39,950 nt of DNA from Thermoplasmata archaeon. GTDB lineage: Archaea > Thermoplasmatota > Thermoplasmata > Thermoplasmatales > Thermoplasmataceae. This document shows, piece after piece, positions 7,812 through 16,627 of the stretch (positions are counted from its first letter, which is position 1; each line of letters opens with the position of its first letter). The notes under the pieces were generated by a model. That model saw only the letters and a program-made list of their open reading frames with translations. It was not told the origin of the DNA and did not search any database. Where the stretch lies: contig JAJZLU010000003.1 of NCBI GenBank assembly GCA_021850545.1, forward strand, positions 1 to 39,950, written 5' to 3'. The position numbers and the translations under genes are program-made.

Positions 7812-9782
7812 TTAATCTGCCCTCCTCAGGAGAAGCTCCCCTATCATTCCTGCCTCTCCTATCCATCCCTCAGGCACGAATGCCGTTGAATCATAATCCT
7901 CAATGGCGCATGGTCCCATGACAGGCCTGCCGGGAGCCATTCCGGCCCTTGAATGCACCTCCATCTGAATCTGCCTGCCATCCAGTACCGCTGTTCTCCT
8001 GTATGGTGCAGAAGGCATTCCTGCGGTTATTGAAATGTCAGGCTTGTCCCTCCTAATCACTGCAAAGGCCCTGATAGTAACAACCTCAACTTCGCGGTCA
8101 AGGATGAAACCGAAAGTTGACTGGTGCATTTTCACAAATGCATCCTCTATTTCCATCCTGGTTCCCCGCGAAACTGCAACCGTTAGCTCTGATCCCTGTC
8201 CCCTGTACCTGCAGTCCGCATATCTCAGGAACTCCGCCCCTCTATGTTTATTAGACAGGTCGTCCTCAAGTTTCCCGAATGCATCTTCAGTATCCTTTGG
8301 GAAAGATGCCCTTGCCTCAAAACGCCAGTCCGAATAAAGTAGCCCAAGTGCACTGAACAGTCCTGGTTTTGGCGGAATTATTACATTCCTAATGCCAAGC
8401 TCATCAGCAATTCTTGCTGCATGTTGAGGGCCTGCGCCGCCATATGCAACCATGGCGAATTCAGACGGATCCAGCCCGCGCTCAACTGTCACTATCCTGA
8501 TGGCCCTCGCCATCTCCATGTCCGCAAGGCTCAGGGCTGCCTCCGCAATTTCAACAGGATCCCCCAGTTTGCCAAGGCCATTTCTTGCCCCTTCAACATC
8601 CAAAGTCATTTCGCCCCCAAGGAGTTCTTTTCCTATTATGCCAAGAACAAGGTTTGCATCTGTTATTGTGGGCTCAGTACCCCCCTTACCATAACATATT
8701 GGCCCGGGTTCGGCACCTGAGCTTACAGGGCCAATCCTGAGTCCGCCGGCCTGGTCCTTCCAGATTATTGTTCCACCGCCAGCCGACACTTCTGCAAGGT
8801 CAACGAAGGGAAACCTCACCGGGTAGCCTGACCCTTTGGCCATCCTGCCATGGTGTGATTCGCCGCCGACCTCATATTCGCCAGTAATCACTACCTCGCC
8901 ACCAACTATTGTCCCTGCCTTGGCTGTCGTGCCTCCCATGTCAAAGCTGATTACATTACCCAGGCCCAGCAGCCTGGCAATTTCAGATGACGCAATCACA
9001 CCGGCAGCAGGTCCTGATTCAACAATCTGTACCGGTCGGGAATAAACTTCATCTGTTGATACAAGGCCCCCTGAACTGGCCATTATGCTCAACATAGGTG
9101 AGCCCATGCTGCCCATGGAACTCTCGAGCCTTTTCACATACCTGGAAACGATGGGCATAAGGGCCGCATTTACAACTGCTGTGGAAGTCCTTTCATACTC
9201 TCGCTGCTCCGGGGCAACGCTGGATGACACTGAAACATAATCCAGTTTCTTTGAGAGGAATTCTCCGGCTTCCCTCTCATTTTCCGGGTTCAGGTATGAA
9301 TTAATGAAAGCCACCGCAGCAGTTTGGCAGGACGCCTCCAGTATCTGTCCGGCCACCCTCTCAAGCTGTTCCTTCTCAAGTGGTACATTTACCTTTCCAT
9401 CCGGCCCTGTCCTCTCCCTGGCTTCAAACCTCAGATTCCTTGGCACAATAGCCCTGGGACGCCTGAAAAACAGGTCGTAAAGCCTGGGCCTGTTCTGCCT
9501 CCCGATCTCAATAACGTCCCTGAACCCCTCAGTTGTGACAAGGGCAACAGGTGGAATCTCAAGCCCATACTGCCCGAGCAGGGCATTGGTGGCTATGGTG
9601 GTCGCATGGACCAGTTCATCTAAATTCCTGCCAAGATGGTCTTTCAGGCCAGAAGAAGCCCCGATCTCAGGATTCCTGGGAGTGGTTGGTACCTTGTAAT
9701 ACCCGGTGATCTTGCCATCAGATTGAATGATAATGTCTGTAAAAGTTCCCCCAATATCCACAGAGGCAGTGATTTTGGACAT
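7812..9782 (-). CDS. hyuA: HyuA: N-methylhydantoinase/5-oxoprolinase subunit A (ATPase)
   Basis: HyuA activates the ring substrate with ATP in the hydantoinase/5-oxoprolinase family. The N-terminus carries the hallmark phosphate-binding DIGGTFTD at residues 9-16. Further on are the second nucleotide loop [12 protein letters not shown] and YGGAGPQHA in the second half, both typical. I place the start at the ATG at 9782 (656 residues) and not at the upstream in-frame start at 9851, because family members begin with this [12 protein letters not shown]-type segment and a TATA-like box lies 24-34 bases before 9782, giving a leaderless mRNA. It is the first gene of a two-gene operon with hyuB. Candidate control elements lie upstream (9825-9865). 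Confidence 0.94.
   Translation of the reverse strand: MSKITASVDIGGTFTDIIIQSDGKITGYYKVPTTPRNPEIGASSGLKDHLGRNLDELVHATTIATNALLGQYGLEIPPVALVTTEGFRDVIEIGRQNRPRLYDLFFRRPRAIVPRNLRFEARERTGPDGKVNVPLEKEQLERVAGQILEASCQTAAVAFINSYLNPENEREAGEFLSKKLDYVSVSSSVAPEQREYERTSTAVVNAALMPIVSRYVKRLESSMGSMGSPMLSIMASSGGLVSTDEVYSRPVQIVESGPAAGVIASSEIARLLGLGNVISFDMGGTTAKAGTIVGGEVVITGEYEVGGESHHGRMAKGSGYPVRFPFVDLAEVSAGGGTIIWKDQAGGLRIGPVSSGAEPGPICYGKGGTEPTITDANLVLGIIGKELLGGEMTLDVEGARNGLGKLGDPVEIAEAALSLADMEMARAIRIVTVERGLDPSEFAMVAYGGAGPQHAARIADELGIRNVIIPPKPGLFSALGLLYSDWRFEARASFPKDTEDAFGKLEDDLSNKHRGAEFLRYADCRYRGQGSELTVAVSRGTRMEIEDAFVKMHQSTFGFILDREVEVVTIRAFAVIRRDKPDISITAGMPSAPYRRTAVLDGRQIQMEVHSRAGMAPGRPVMGPCAIEDYDSTAFVPEGWIGEAGMIGELLLRRAD
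7820..7827 (-). promoter_or_regulatory. Ribosome binding site of hyuB
   Basis: GAGGAGGG on the minus strand lies inside the end of hyuA, 8 bases before the hyuB ATG. It confirms the start at 7811 and shows that hyuB is translated from its own site although the genes abut. Confidence 0.75.
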
Positions 9783-9805
9783 ACGCGTTCTAGTGAAACA
9801 AGGTT

Positions 9806-9816
9806 CTTTAAATTTT
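9806..9816 (-). promoter_or_regulatory. TATA-like box of hyuAB
   Basis: On the minus strand this reads AAAATTTAAAG and ends 24 bases before the ATG at 9782, the standard archaeal spacing to a leaderless start. Confidence 0.55.
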
Positions 9817-9850
9817 GTTGGAAGTGATATATCATTTGTGAAACGCCTCA

Positions 9851-9865
9851 CCGTATTCTATACGG
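9851..9865. promoter_or_regulatory. Inverted repeat upstream of hyuA
   Basis: CCGTAT, spacer TCT, ATACGG: a perfect 6-bp inverted repeat. It lies about 70 bases upstream of the hyuA start and 5 bases past the stop codon of the winged-helix gene. It could be an operator for hyuAB or a transcription-ending hairpin for the upstream operon; no oligo-T tract follows, so the operator reading is slightly favoured. A 10-bp self-complementary TGATATATCA lies close by at 9825-9834. Confidence 0.35.
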
Positions 9866-9870
9866 CAATC

Positions 9871-10122
9871 CTATCTCTTGGAATCTCTTCTGTGAAAATC
9901 CAGCTTTCCAACATTGTCGATGACCCAGTCCACCAACCTCTCATAGGAATTCAAGCCTTTATGGGTAAGCAGTACCATTGAGTCAGCTTCCGTTACAAGG
10001 TCCCGGCTGTTCATCCAATCCAGGTAATTCACGAGCCTGTCATAAGCCATGCCAGTGGCTGCAGAAAGCCTTGTCTTGTTCATCTGCCCTTCTTTTGACA
10101 GGGAGTAAATTATCCTTGCCAC
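9871..10122 (-). CDS. Small winged-helix DNA-binding protein
   Basis: The 83-residue protein looks like the short archaeal winged-helix regulators (PF14947-like): a helix with SLSKEGQMNKTRLSAATGM, a recognition helix near YDRLVNYLDWMNSRDLV, and a wing segment before VLLTHKGLNSYERLVDWV. LTHKG is the typical turn in this family. The start is GTG at 10122, because no ATG occurs upstream in frame before a stop within the preceding gene. It is the last of three genes in a minus-strand operon, 10 bases after the stop of the 247-residue membrane protein, so it may sense or regulate that membrane system. The target is unknown. Confidence 0.7.
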   Translation of the reverse strand: MARIIYSLSKEGQMNKTRLSAATGMAYDRLVNYLDWMNSRDLVTEADSMVLLTHKGLNSYERLVDWVIDNVGKLDFHRRDSKR

Positions 10123-10132
10123 TAGATAGAGG

Positions 10133-10876
10133 TCAGGCCTGAAATCCGGACTTTTCGAATTCGTCCAGGAACCACCTCATTTCTCTCAGAATGGTGTCAA
10201 GGTCTCTCAGTTCATCAATTGAGCTTCTTATCTTTTTTCTCAGCACCCATAAAGCAATAGCAACGGCAGTCAGAGATATGGCGATATACATCACGCCGAA
10301 AGTCAAAGTGAAGGATATATTCAGGACCTGCAAAGAGTGGAAAACTAATGGGCCAACAACAAAAAAGTAAACAAGATAAACTGCAAAAAACAGCAGGAAT
10401 GAATATACGCCAACAGTGGTTATGTTGTAAAGCACAAATGAGAGTTTTGCTCCCTTCAGGTCCTTTCTCGCTTTATCCCAGTCAATGTTTGCTATGGCCC
10501 CAATGAGCCCATCTTTGCCTTTTGTCCTGTCAAAGGGCACAATATCCCAGTTCCTTCTCATAAGGGCGCGCCTGTTCAGGTTCACTGTGGTAATATAAAG
10601 TCCAAGGGCACCTAAAAGAAGTACAAAGTCGTAGACCTGGATGAAAGTGCCAAAGTTTGAAGCACCGCTCAGGCGAATTGTTCCAAGATACGGGTTAATC
10701 GACTGAAAATCACTCTCGAGAACCAGAATATAGCTGAAGAGGGCTATAACAAGAAACAAGAGCACAGAGAAGATCATTCTTCCGGTGAAGCTGAAGAGAT
10801 AGTTATACCGCTCCAGCTTCTTCAAAGAAGCTGAAAGGTCGTCCATGGAATCCATGGCCTTCATCAGTTCATCCAT
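10133..10876 (-). CDS. Multi-helix membrane protein of unknown function
   Basis: The 247-residue protein is not recognised. A short N-terminal cytoplasmic region precedes about four hydrophobic segments, near residues 32-53, 82-100, 147-175 and 185-212. The loop between the second and third helices is charged (RRNWDIVPFDRTKGKDG). The C-terminal 35 residues are charged and helical, consistent with a cytoplasmic coiled segment. The start is supported by a perfect ribosome site, GGAGGTGA, 8 bases before the ATG, encoded within the end of the upstream gene. It is the middle gene of an operon that begins with a membrane-anchored surface protein and ends with a winged-helix regulator. Confidence 0.75.
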   Translation of the reverse strand: MDELMKAMDSMDDLSASLKKLERYNYLFSFTGRMIFSVLLFLVIALFSYILVLESDFQSINPYLGTIRLSGASNFGTFIQVYDFVLLLGALGLYITTVNLNRRALMRRNWDIVPFDRTKGKDGLIGAIANIDWDKARKDLKGAKLSFVLYNITTVGVYSFLLFFAVYLVYFFVVGPLVFHSLQVLNISFTLTFGVMYIAISLTAVAIALWVLRKKIRSSIDELRDLDTILREMRWFLDEFEKSGFQA

Positions 10877-11422
10877 CTACCTGCTCACCTCCGAATAAGA
10901 TATGCTGTTGACGTTGCTGGCCAGTATGAAAAGATAATCGGCTGACTGTGTCTTGATTATGGCTGGTGATATATTGCCCAGCCCGTTTGAAGCAACAATC
11001 AGAACTGAGGCAGGGCTTGACGGGGATAAGCTAAGGTTCAAGTTATTCTTAAGAGAAGCAGGTATAGTTCCCGTTCCGGCTGAAGTGGAATTGAATTCAA
11101 CTATAATGGAAGGCAAGTACCTGCTGCTGTTGAAATTGTTCAAGGAAATAGAGGCAGAGGAGGAGTTTTCCGGAGCCAGCACTGATGCCTTTCCATTGCC
11201 TATGGAACCTTCAAGGAAAATTATCGCATTCACGGATACTCCGGGCAACTTTGCTACTACGATATATACACTCTCATTGGCATAAGCCTGATCAGCAACT
11301 TCAAACCCGTTGCTGGAATGATATGTTTCTATCTGTGACACTTCTGCCACAATTAGTATGACTAAAATTATGGAAACCAAGAAATAGGCGTACTTCCGCG
11401 TGAATATATTCTTTTTTTCCAC
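10877..11422 (-). CDS. Membrane-anchored extracellular protein, unknown function
   Basis: The 181-residue protein has one N-terminal helix at about residues 11-28 after a basic start (KKNIFTRKY), then a soluble part of about 150 residues rich in Ser, Asn and beta-forming residues, with several N-x-S/T sites (NESV, NSSS, NSTS). This fits a surface domain tethered to the membrane. The start is a GTG at 11422 about 17-29 bases after a TATA-like TTTATTAATA; an ATG two bases upstream is out of frame. Its stop codon abuts the next start codon (10877/10876), so it leads an operon with a multi-helix protein and a winged-helix protein. I do not recognise the family. Confidence 0.65.
   Translation of the reverse strand: MEKKNIFTRKYAYFLVSIILVILIVAEVSQIETYHSSNGFEVADQAYANESVYIVVAKLPGVSVNAIIFLEGSIGNGKASVLAPENSSSASISLNNFNSSRYLPSIIVEFNSTSAGTGTIPASLKNNLNLSLSPSSPASVLIVASNGLGNISPAIIKTQSADYLFILASNVNSISYSEVSR
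10885..10892 (-). promoter_or_regulatory. Strong ribosome binding site inside the 11422-9871 operon
   Basis: GGAGGTGA on the minus strand is fully complementary to the archaeal 16S 3' end and lies 8 bases before the ATG at 10876. It fixes the start of the second gene and supports co-transcription with the first. Confidence 0.8.
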
Positions 11423-11678
11423 ATACTTTTATGTCTAGAATATTAATAAAGTGACCTCACTGGGAGTGAATGCCTTAAATCATGATGAAGAAGCTGAATC
11501 AGCCCAATTTTGCTTGTGGACGGGAAACTTAACACGGGCCTGGCTGAAATTGACCTTTGCTCAATTCCTTATAATCTCCATTGGAATATTTTTGCTTCTT
11601 TCAATGAGTATCCTTAGTGTTATGTGAATTCCTTAATGATCCAGCTTGTGGATAGGGTATTCTCAGGGGAATTCCAGC

Positions 11679-12869
11679 ATGGCCAGGAACATAGTCGTTG
11701 AGAGGGTAAAAGGCACCAGGGCCGAAGATCAGAGGGTGGAGGTCGTGGAGAGGAAGGGGCTCGGCCATCCGGATTATATGGCAGACTCCATTGCAGAGGC
11801 TTTTTCCAGGGGGCTTTCCAGGTTCTACCTCGACAATTTTGGGCGAATACTGCACCACAACGTGGACAAGCTGGAAATAATCGGAGGAAAAGCTGCTCCA
11901 GAATTTGGGGGAGGGCATGTCATGATCCCAATGTCTATCATGTTTTCCGGAAGGGCAACCGATAAATTTGGAGATCGTGCAGTTCCGGTAAAAGAAATAG
12001 CCATAGATACGGCTAAGGGATGGCTTGAAAAGAATATCCGTTATGTTGACCCTGAAAGCACACGGTACATGTTTGAGACCAAGCCTGGTGCGCCAAGCCT
12101 CCAGAGCCTTTATGAAAGATACGGAATCTTCTCTAATGATACATCTTTCGGGGCAGGATATGCTCCCCTTACCCCGACAGAAAATCTCGTGCTTGAAATG
12201 GAAAAGACGATGAATTCCCGCGCATTCAAGCGCAAATTCCCCCTTTCCGGGGAGGATGTGAAGGTTCTGGCGGTGAGAAACAGGAAGAAACTAGAGGTCA
12301 CTGTTGCCGACGCTTTCATTGGCAGGTTCACCCCCTCAATCGATGACTATTTCGACATGAAGGCAAAAATACTTGAAGATATAACACGCTGGGCAGAGCC
12401 AAGAATCCCTTCCGAATATTCCCTCTTGATGTCTCTAAACAATCTGGACAACAGGGGGCAGGGGAACGATGGATGTTACCTCACAGTTACAGGGACAAGC
12501 GCAGAACACGGGGATGACGGTTCAGTGGGAAGGGGAAACAGGGCAAACGGCCTGATTACTCCAAACAGGACAATGAGCTTTGAGGCTGTGGCAGGCAAGA
12601 ATCCTGTTAGTCACGTGGGAAAGCTCTACAACATACTTGCAGAAAGGATTGCACAACAGATATACGATACGGAAGAGGTTTACAATACAGTGAAGATCGT
12701 GGGGAGGATCGGGGAAAGGATTGATCTGCCGCAGGTTGCCGTTGTTTCCACAATCGACGCAATCACCCCGGAAGCAAGGAGGGCGATCAGGGCAATGGTT
12801 GACGAACAGCTCTCCAATATTGAAAAAGTCACAATGGATCTGATCGAAGGGAAAGCCAAGATTTGCTGA
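11679..12869 (+). CDS. metK: S-adenosylmethionine synthetase, archaeal type
   Basis: The enzyme makes S-adenosylmethionine from methionine and ATP. The sequence is the archaeal form (AdoMet_Synthase family), with [15 protein letters not shown] near residues 26-40, [12 protein letters not shown] near 57-68, [11 protein letters not shown] near 154-164, and a glycine-rich [20 protein letters not shown] near 270-290. I chose the ATG at 11679, giving 396 residues, in line with the 400 or so usual for the family; the longer frame from 11646 needs a TTG and adds unconserved residues. The upstream gap of about 250 bases shows a TATA-like CTTATAAT at about 11568-11575 and no other clear element. It stands alone, although two methyltransferases and an MtnC-like protein lie further along the window. 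Confidence 0.96.
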   Translation: MARNIVVERVKGTRAEDQRVEVVERKGLGHPDYMADSIAEAFSRGLSRFYLDNFGRILHHNVDKLEIIGGKAAPEFGGGHVMIPMSIMFSGRATDKFGDRAVPVKEIAIDTAKGWLEKNIRYVDPESTRYMFETKPGAPSLQSLYERYGIFSNDTSFGAGYAPLTPTENLVLEMEKTMNSRAFKRKFPLSGEDVKVLAVRNRKKLEVTVADAFIGRFTPSIDDYFDMKAKILEDITRWAEPRIPSEYSLLMSLNNLDNRGQGNDGCYLTVTGTSAEHGDDGSVGRGNRANGLITPNRTMSFEAVAGKNPVSHVGKLYNILAERIAQQIYDTEEVYNTVKIVGRIGERIDLPQVAVVSTIDAITPEARRAIRAMVDEQLSNIEKVTMDLIEGKAKIC

Positions 12870-12995
12870 TTATGGGCCTGCCAGAGGTTTGAGGCAGCAA
12901 TGCAGCCCTTCAATGCCTTTTGAAAATCATGTATTTCCTTTAACCTGTTAGAATGGTTATCAAGGAATAAATATGAAAAATATTTACCATGGATA

Positions 12996-14474
12996 ATGAC
13001 AGCCGGGGAAGACTCATACCAAAATTCCGTCAGCAAAGTCATAGCCAGGATCAACAGGATTCCAACCTGGTCCCTGCCAAATTCATTCCTGCTCATCATC
13101 GGGATCGGGTACTTCTTCACTTTTTACGACATCTCGGACATCGGGTTCGCAATGCCTGCCATCGATGTTCAGTTTCATATCCCATCAGGCAGTTTCCTTA
13201 GCCTCTTTCTTGCCCTTGCAGTAGGGCTCCTGGGGTACGCGATTGGATCCTATGCCATCGGCACATTCGCCGACCTCAATGGAAGATTCAGGTCTATGGT
13301 GCTCACAATGGGCCTGACTGCCGTAGGATCCTTTGGCGATGCCCTTTCCATCAATATTCCCATGCTGGCTGTTTTCAGGTTCATCACCGGGCTTGGCCTT
13401 GGCGCAGATTTGAACCTGATCTCAACATATATCAGTGAATTCGCCCCGGCAGAATCCAGGGCCAGGATCACCGTATACACATTCCTTGTCGGAATAATCG
13501 GCCAAGCAGTTACTCCCTTCATTGCCCTTGGACTGGTGCACGAAACAGGATCAGGATGGAGATACCTGTTCCTGATCGGGGGCATAATTGCGGCAATAGC
13601 AGTGGCACTGAGGACACAGCTGCCCGAATCACCAAGATGGCTCATGGCAACAAAGCGGGACCTCAAATCAGCTGAAGAAATCGTTACAAAGATGGAAAAT
13701 TCTGCAAGGAAAAAGATCGGGGATCTTCCGGAACCCAGCCTGGAAAAGGTTGAACTGGAAGATAATAAGTTCCCTACAGAATTTCTATTCAGTCAGCCAT
13801 ACTCTTCACGCCTCGCAATACTCGGGGGAATGTGGTTCTTCTGGTATATTGGCAACTACGCTTTCCTAGGTGATGCGGCAACAATTGTCAACAATGCAGG
13901 AATCAGCATTACCAGTTCTATCCTGTATATTGCCATAGGCGCAATAGGGTATCCCTTCGGTGCAGCCCTCATGATCCTTTCTGCTGACAAATACGAGAGA
14001 AAATACATAATTTGCGCCGACACAGTTGTCTGGCTCATTGGCATGGTAATTTTCTCCTTCGGTACAAGCTATACATTGACTGCCGGCTCATTCGTGGCAT
14101 CGCTTGCGTTAGGGATGTACCTGCAGGTGGCATACACTTTCACCGCTGAAAGCTACCCGACCAGGGCAAGGACTTCAGGATTTGCGCTGACCGATGGTAT
14201 TGGGCACTCAGGAGGTGCTCTGGGTGCCATTCTGCTTCCCATTCTGGTAAGCGCTTATTCCTTTTCAGCCGGGTTCATTTTCATCGGAATCACCGGCTTC
14301 ATTGCAGGCTTATTTGCACTGGCCGGGCCCATGGCGAGCCGGCGAACTCTAGAAATGGTTTCCGGGGAAACTGGAAAGCCAGCCGGTCCAACCATAGGGA
14401 ATAACCTGGTCATCCTTATTCTCATAACCATAGTGGCGGTCAGTGCATGGGGAATAACTGCTGTTCTCGCTTGA
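12996..14474 (+). CDS. MFS transporter, sugar-porter-like
   Basis: This 492-residue permease should have 12 membrane helices. The loop between helices 2 and 3 carries the MFS signature in the form GTFADLNGRFR at about residues 88-98. After helix 6 comes LPESPRWLM, the signature of the sugar porter and metabolite/H+ symporter branches. A central cytoplasmic loop of about 50 residues follows (KSAEEIVTKMENSARKK region). Protonated or sugar-like organic substrates are possible but cannot be told from sequence. The ATG at 12996 lies about 25 bases after an AT-rich box (AATAAATAT at 12966-12974), so the mRNA is probably leaderless. It is convergent with the small membrane protein gene at 14488. Confidence 0.9.
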   Translation: MTAGEDSYQNSVSKVIARINRIPTWSLPNSFLLIIGIGYFFTFYDISDIGFAMPAIDVQFHIPSGSFLSLFLALAVGLLGYAIGSYAIGTFADLNGRFRSMVLTMGLTAVGSFGDALSINIPMLAVFRFITGLGLGADLNLISTYISEFAPAESRARITVYTFLVGIIGQAVTPFIALGLVHETGSGWRYLFLIGGIIAAIAVALRTQLPESPRWLMATKRDLKSAEEIVTKMENSARKKIGDLPEPSLEKVELEDNKFPTEFLFSQPYSSRLAILGGMWFFWYIGNYAFLGDAATIVNNAGISITSSILYIAIGAIGYPFGAALMILSADKYERKYIICADTVVWLIGMVIFSFGTSYTLTAGSFVASLALGMYLQVAYTFTAESYPTRARTSGFALTDGIGHSGGALGAILLPILVSAYSFSAGFIFIGITGFIAGLFALAGPMASRRTLEMVSGETGKPAGPTIGNNLVILILITIVAVSAWGITAVLA

Positions 14475-14487
14475 TCCAGATAAATAG

Positions 14488-14952
14488 TCAGGCCAAAGCA
14501 ATGCCCGGCTTTTCCACCAGCCCATTTCTGAAAACCTGGCTCATTACGGCGGCAAGAGTTACTCCTACCCCAATGCTAAAAAGATTGGCAATGCAACCAT
14601 ATAGAAACGATGCGTGGTAACCAGGATAATATTCTATGGTGAAGCTGAAAAAGCTATAGGGCATAAGGAAAAAGGGAAGGGCAGCAAGCACTATTCCCAC
14701 AAGTACTGCCGTAGCCACAGCCTTTCCGGTTCCATAAATGAGGCCGAACATCAGAAACACAGTTCCAGCAATAGTTACGGCCGAAGGTATTGTGGAAAAC
14801 CTGTTGTTGAAGGCAACCATGTTGCCCACAGAGGGATTGCCCATAAGCCATATGTCCAGAATTTCAGCAATTATCTCAGCTGCAATGAATGTCGCAAGCC
14901 CTGCGAAAAGGAATATCATGGAATTCCTCCTGCTTATTTTCTTGCTTGCCAT
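14488..14952 (-). CDS. Small four-helix membrane protein
   Basis: The 154-residue protein is not recognised. Four hydrophobic segments are visible, near residues 12-32, 56-75, 82-103 and 117-140. The N-terminus is basic (ASKKISRR), so it should face the cytoplasm. It ends 13 bases from the convergent MFS gene. A TATA-like TTATTTTAAG lies about 25 bases before the ATG. No motif suggests a function. Confidence 0.7.
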   Translation of the reverse strand: MASKKISRRNSMIFLFAGLATFIAAEIIAEILDIWLMGNPSVGNMVAFNNRFSTIPSAVTIAGTVFLMFGLIYGTGKAVATAVLVGIVLAALPFFLMPYSFFSFTIEYYPGYHASFLYGCIANLFSIGVGVTLAAVMSQVFRNGLVEKPGIALA

Positions 14953-15103
14953 TGTTAAATATGATCATGTCTTAAAATAAGAAGGATTCTGATCACGTGT
15001 TATATCTAGGAAAGTGTCATATTATGACCCAATAAGTGACATGAATGTCCTGCAGAAATTTATTCTCCCTGTTAAACACAGTGAAAGCAAAAAACCATCC
15101 CCA

Positions 15104-16303
15104 TCACCCTGTGGGAGATATTGTTGCATCAGTGGATTCTCCGCCTCCAAGTGCGAACAACTTAGGAAGCATCAAGAATGAAAGTGCAGTCACTGGCAGC
15201 ATTATAAATCCAATGTAAAGGAAAATGGTATCCACCCTTAGAAAAATAGAAGCAAAGGATAGTACGGCTGCCATGGCAGGGGTAGATCCACCCAGGAAAA
15301 TGCGCAGGAAAGCCATGACCTTCCCATAAATATTCCTGGGTATAATCTTCATAATCCTTGTCTGCAGGGGGATGTTGATCACAGGAAGGAGAATCCCCAC
15401 TGAAAGGCCCAGGCCCACATCGAAAATTGCACTGCCGCTTATGCCAAGCAGGATGAAAATCGGGGCGTAGCAGAGCACTAGCAAGGACAGGGCCAGGGGC
15501 TTGTCCACACGTTTGTTCAGCTTTCCTGACAGCCAGGAGCCGAAAATCCCCCCAATCGGTATTGATGCTATAAATGCTGTGTAATAAAGCGGGCTGGCCC
15601 TCAGGATCAGGTGGAACAGCCCTGACGAGTAAACGTCAAGGGACTCAAACAGGCCATTGAGTATGAAAGCCACCACAACTAATCCCAGGATCTTCCTGTA
15701 AAAACTTATGGAGGATGCAAGTTCCTTAGCTGCGCTGCTGCCTGATTCCCTGGATGAAGCCTCAGCTATTGGTGCAGATGTTATTGCGGATGCAACAGCC
15801 AGGGCTATGAGGATCAAATAAAGCTGGTTGCCAAAATACAGGATTGCCAGGCCCCCAAGAACGGTTCCGATGAGGGTGGAAACGAAACTTCCGGCCTGCG
15901 ACAGGGAATTTCCCTTCAGGAACTGGTCCTCTGGGAGATGCTTCTTCATTATTGCAGAGAAACTGTCCCCCTTCATTGTGAAGCCAAGGGAGAGGAATCC
16001 GGCTGTGATGTATATGAACGGCAACTGTGACCCAAATGCCAGGAAAATGAGCCCTGCAGTTGAAGCGACAGATGAAATGAGGCTGATCAGTGTGCTGTTC
16101 ATCCTGTCAATGAGGTGGCCGATGGGAATGGAGGAAACAATTGACACTGCAAGGGAGATTGTGGCAATGAGCCCGGCAAGGAAAACGGAGTGGTATTGCT
16201 CCACAATCCTCCAGAGAAAGAAAACCTGGAAAGCGTTGAAAATGACACTAATAATCATGCGGGACCCCAGGTACCTGTAGTAGAAATTTCGGAGTTCCGC
16301 CAT
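15104..16303 (-). CDS. MFS transporter, probable drug or metabolite exporter
   Basis: The 399-residue protein has about 12 membrane helices. GHLIDRMNSTL at about residues 62-72 is the MFS loop 2-3 signature in a weak form, typical of the MFS_3/enterobactin-exporter-like branch, whose members often start with a short segment like ELRNFYYRYLGSRM. The ATG at 16303 follows a TATA-like TTTAATAAGG (16328-16337) with 24-33 bases between, pointing to a leaderless mRNA. It is divergent from another MFS gene at 16628, with a 324-base shared upstream region. The substrate is unknown. Confidence 0.87.
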   Translation of the reverse strand: MAELRNFYYRYLGSRMIISVIFNAFQVFFLWRIVEQYHSVFLAGLIATISLAVSIVSSIPIGHLIDRMNSTLISLISSVASTAGLIFLAFGSQLPFIYITAGFLSLGFTMKGDSFSAIMKKHLPEDQFLKGNSLSQAGSFVSTLIGTVLGGLAILYFGNQLYLILIALAVASAITSAPIAEASSRESGSSAAKELASSISFYRKILGLVVVAFILNGLFESLDVYSSGLFHLILRASPLYYTAFIASIPIGGIFGSWLSGKLNKRVDKPLALSLLVLCYAPIFILLGISGSAIFDVGLGLSVGILLPVINIPLQTRIMKIIPRNIYGKVMAFLRIFLGGSTPAMAAVLSFASIFLRVDTIFLYIGFIMLPVTALSFLMLPKLFALGGGESTDATISPTG

Positions 16304-16627
16304 AAGACTAAGAAAGAATAATCAAGACCTTATTAAATTAGCCCTAAAGGCTTTCTTAGGAGTCATGAGGCCATTCAGCAGGCCCGCCAAAATGGCTTTT
16401 GCCCCGGCATGAAAATTCAGTAAGCCCTGGCAGGGCGAAATCATATGGAAAAATACGGGAGAAAATGGCGATTCCATGTTTGGGGTTTCACGTCATAATG
16501 AATTTCCACAGTTTGCCTTGTTTCCAAAGGTTCCCGTCACCATCCCGAGACTGAAAATTTTGGTCCTAAATTTGAAATATATTCTGAAAACAGAAATAAG
16601 GAGAAGGAATACTCTTCCAATTTTAAT
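16304..16627. other. Intergenic region between divergent MFS genes (324 bases)
   Basis: I find no gene here. It holds the TATA-like box of the minus-strand MFS gene at 16328-16337, a 13-base palindrome at 16424-16436, and AT-rich sequence near 16565-16600 that probably includes the plus-strand promoter. The partial frame on the plus strand at 16476-16658 overlaps the next gene and has no coding signs. Confidence 0.5.
16424..16436. promoter_or_regulatory. Palindrome in divergent MFS promoter region
   Basis: GCCCTG, central G, CAGGGC: a perfect 6-bp inverted repeat about a single base. It sits 121 bases upstream of one MFS gene and 192 bases upstream of the other. It may be an operator; no regulator gene is adjacent. 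Confidence 0.3.

Noticed and set aside
11481-11550. ATGATGA and CTGA boxes suggesting a C/D box guide RNA
   Set aside because: The spacing between boxes (5 bases) is too short for a guide and the paired inner boxes are missing.
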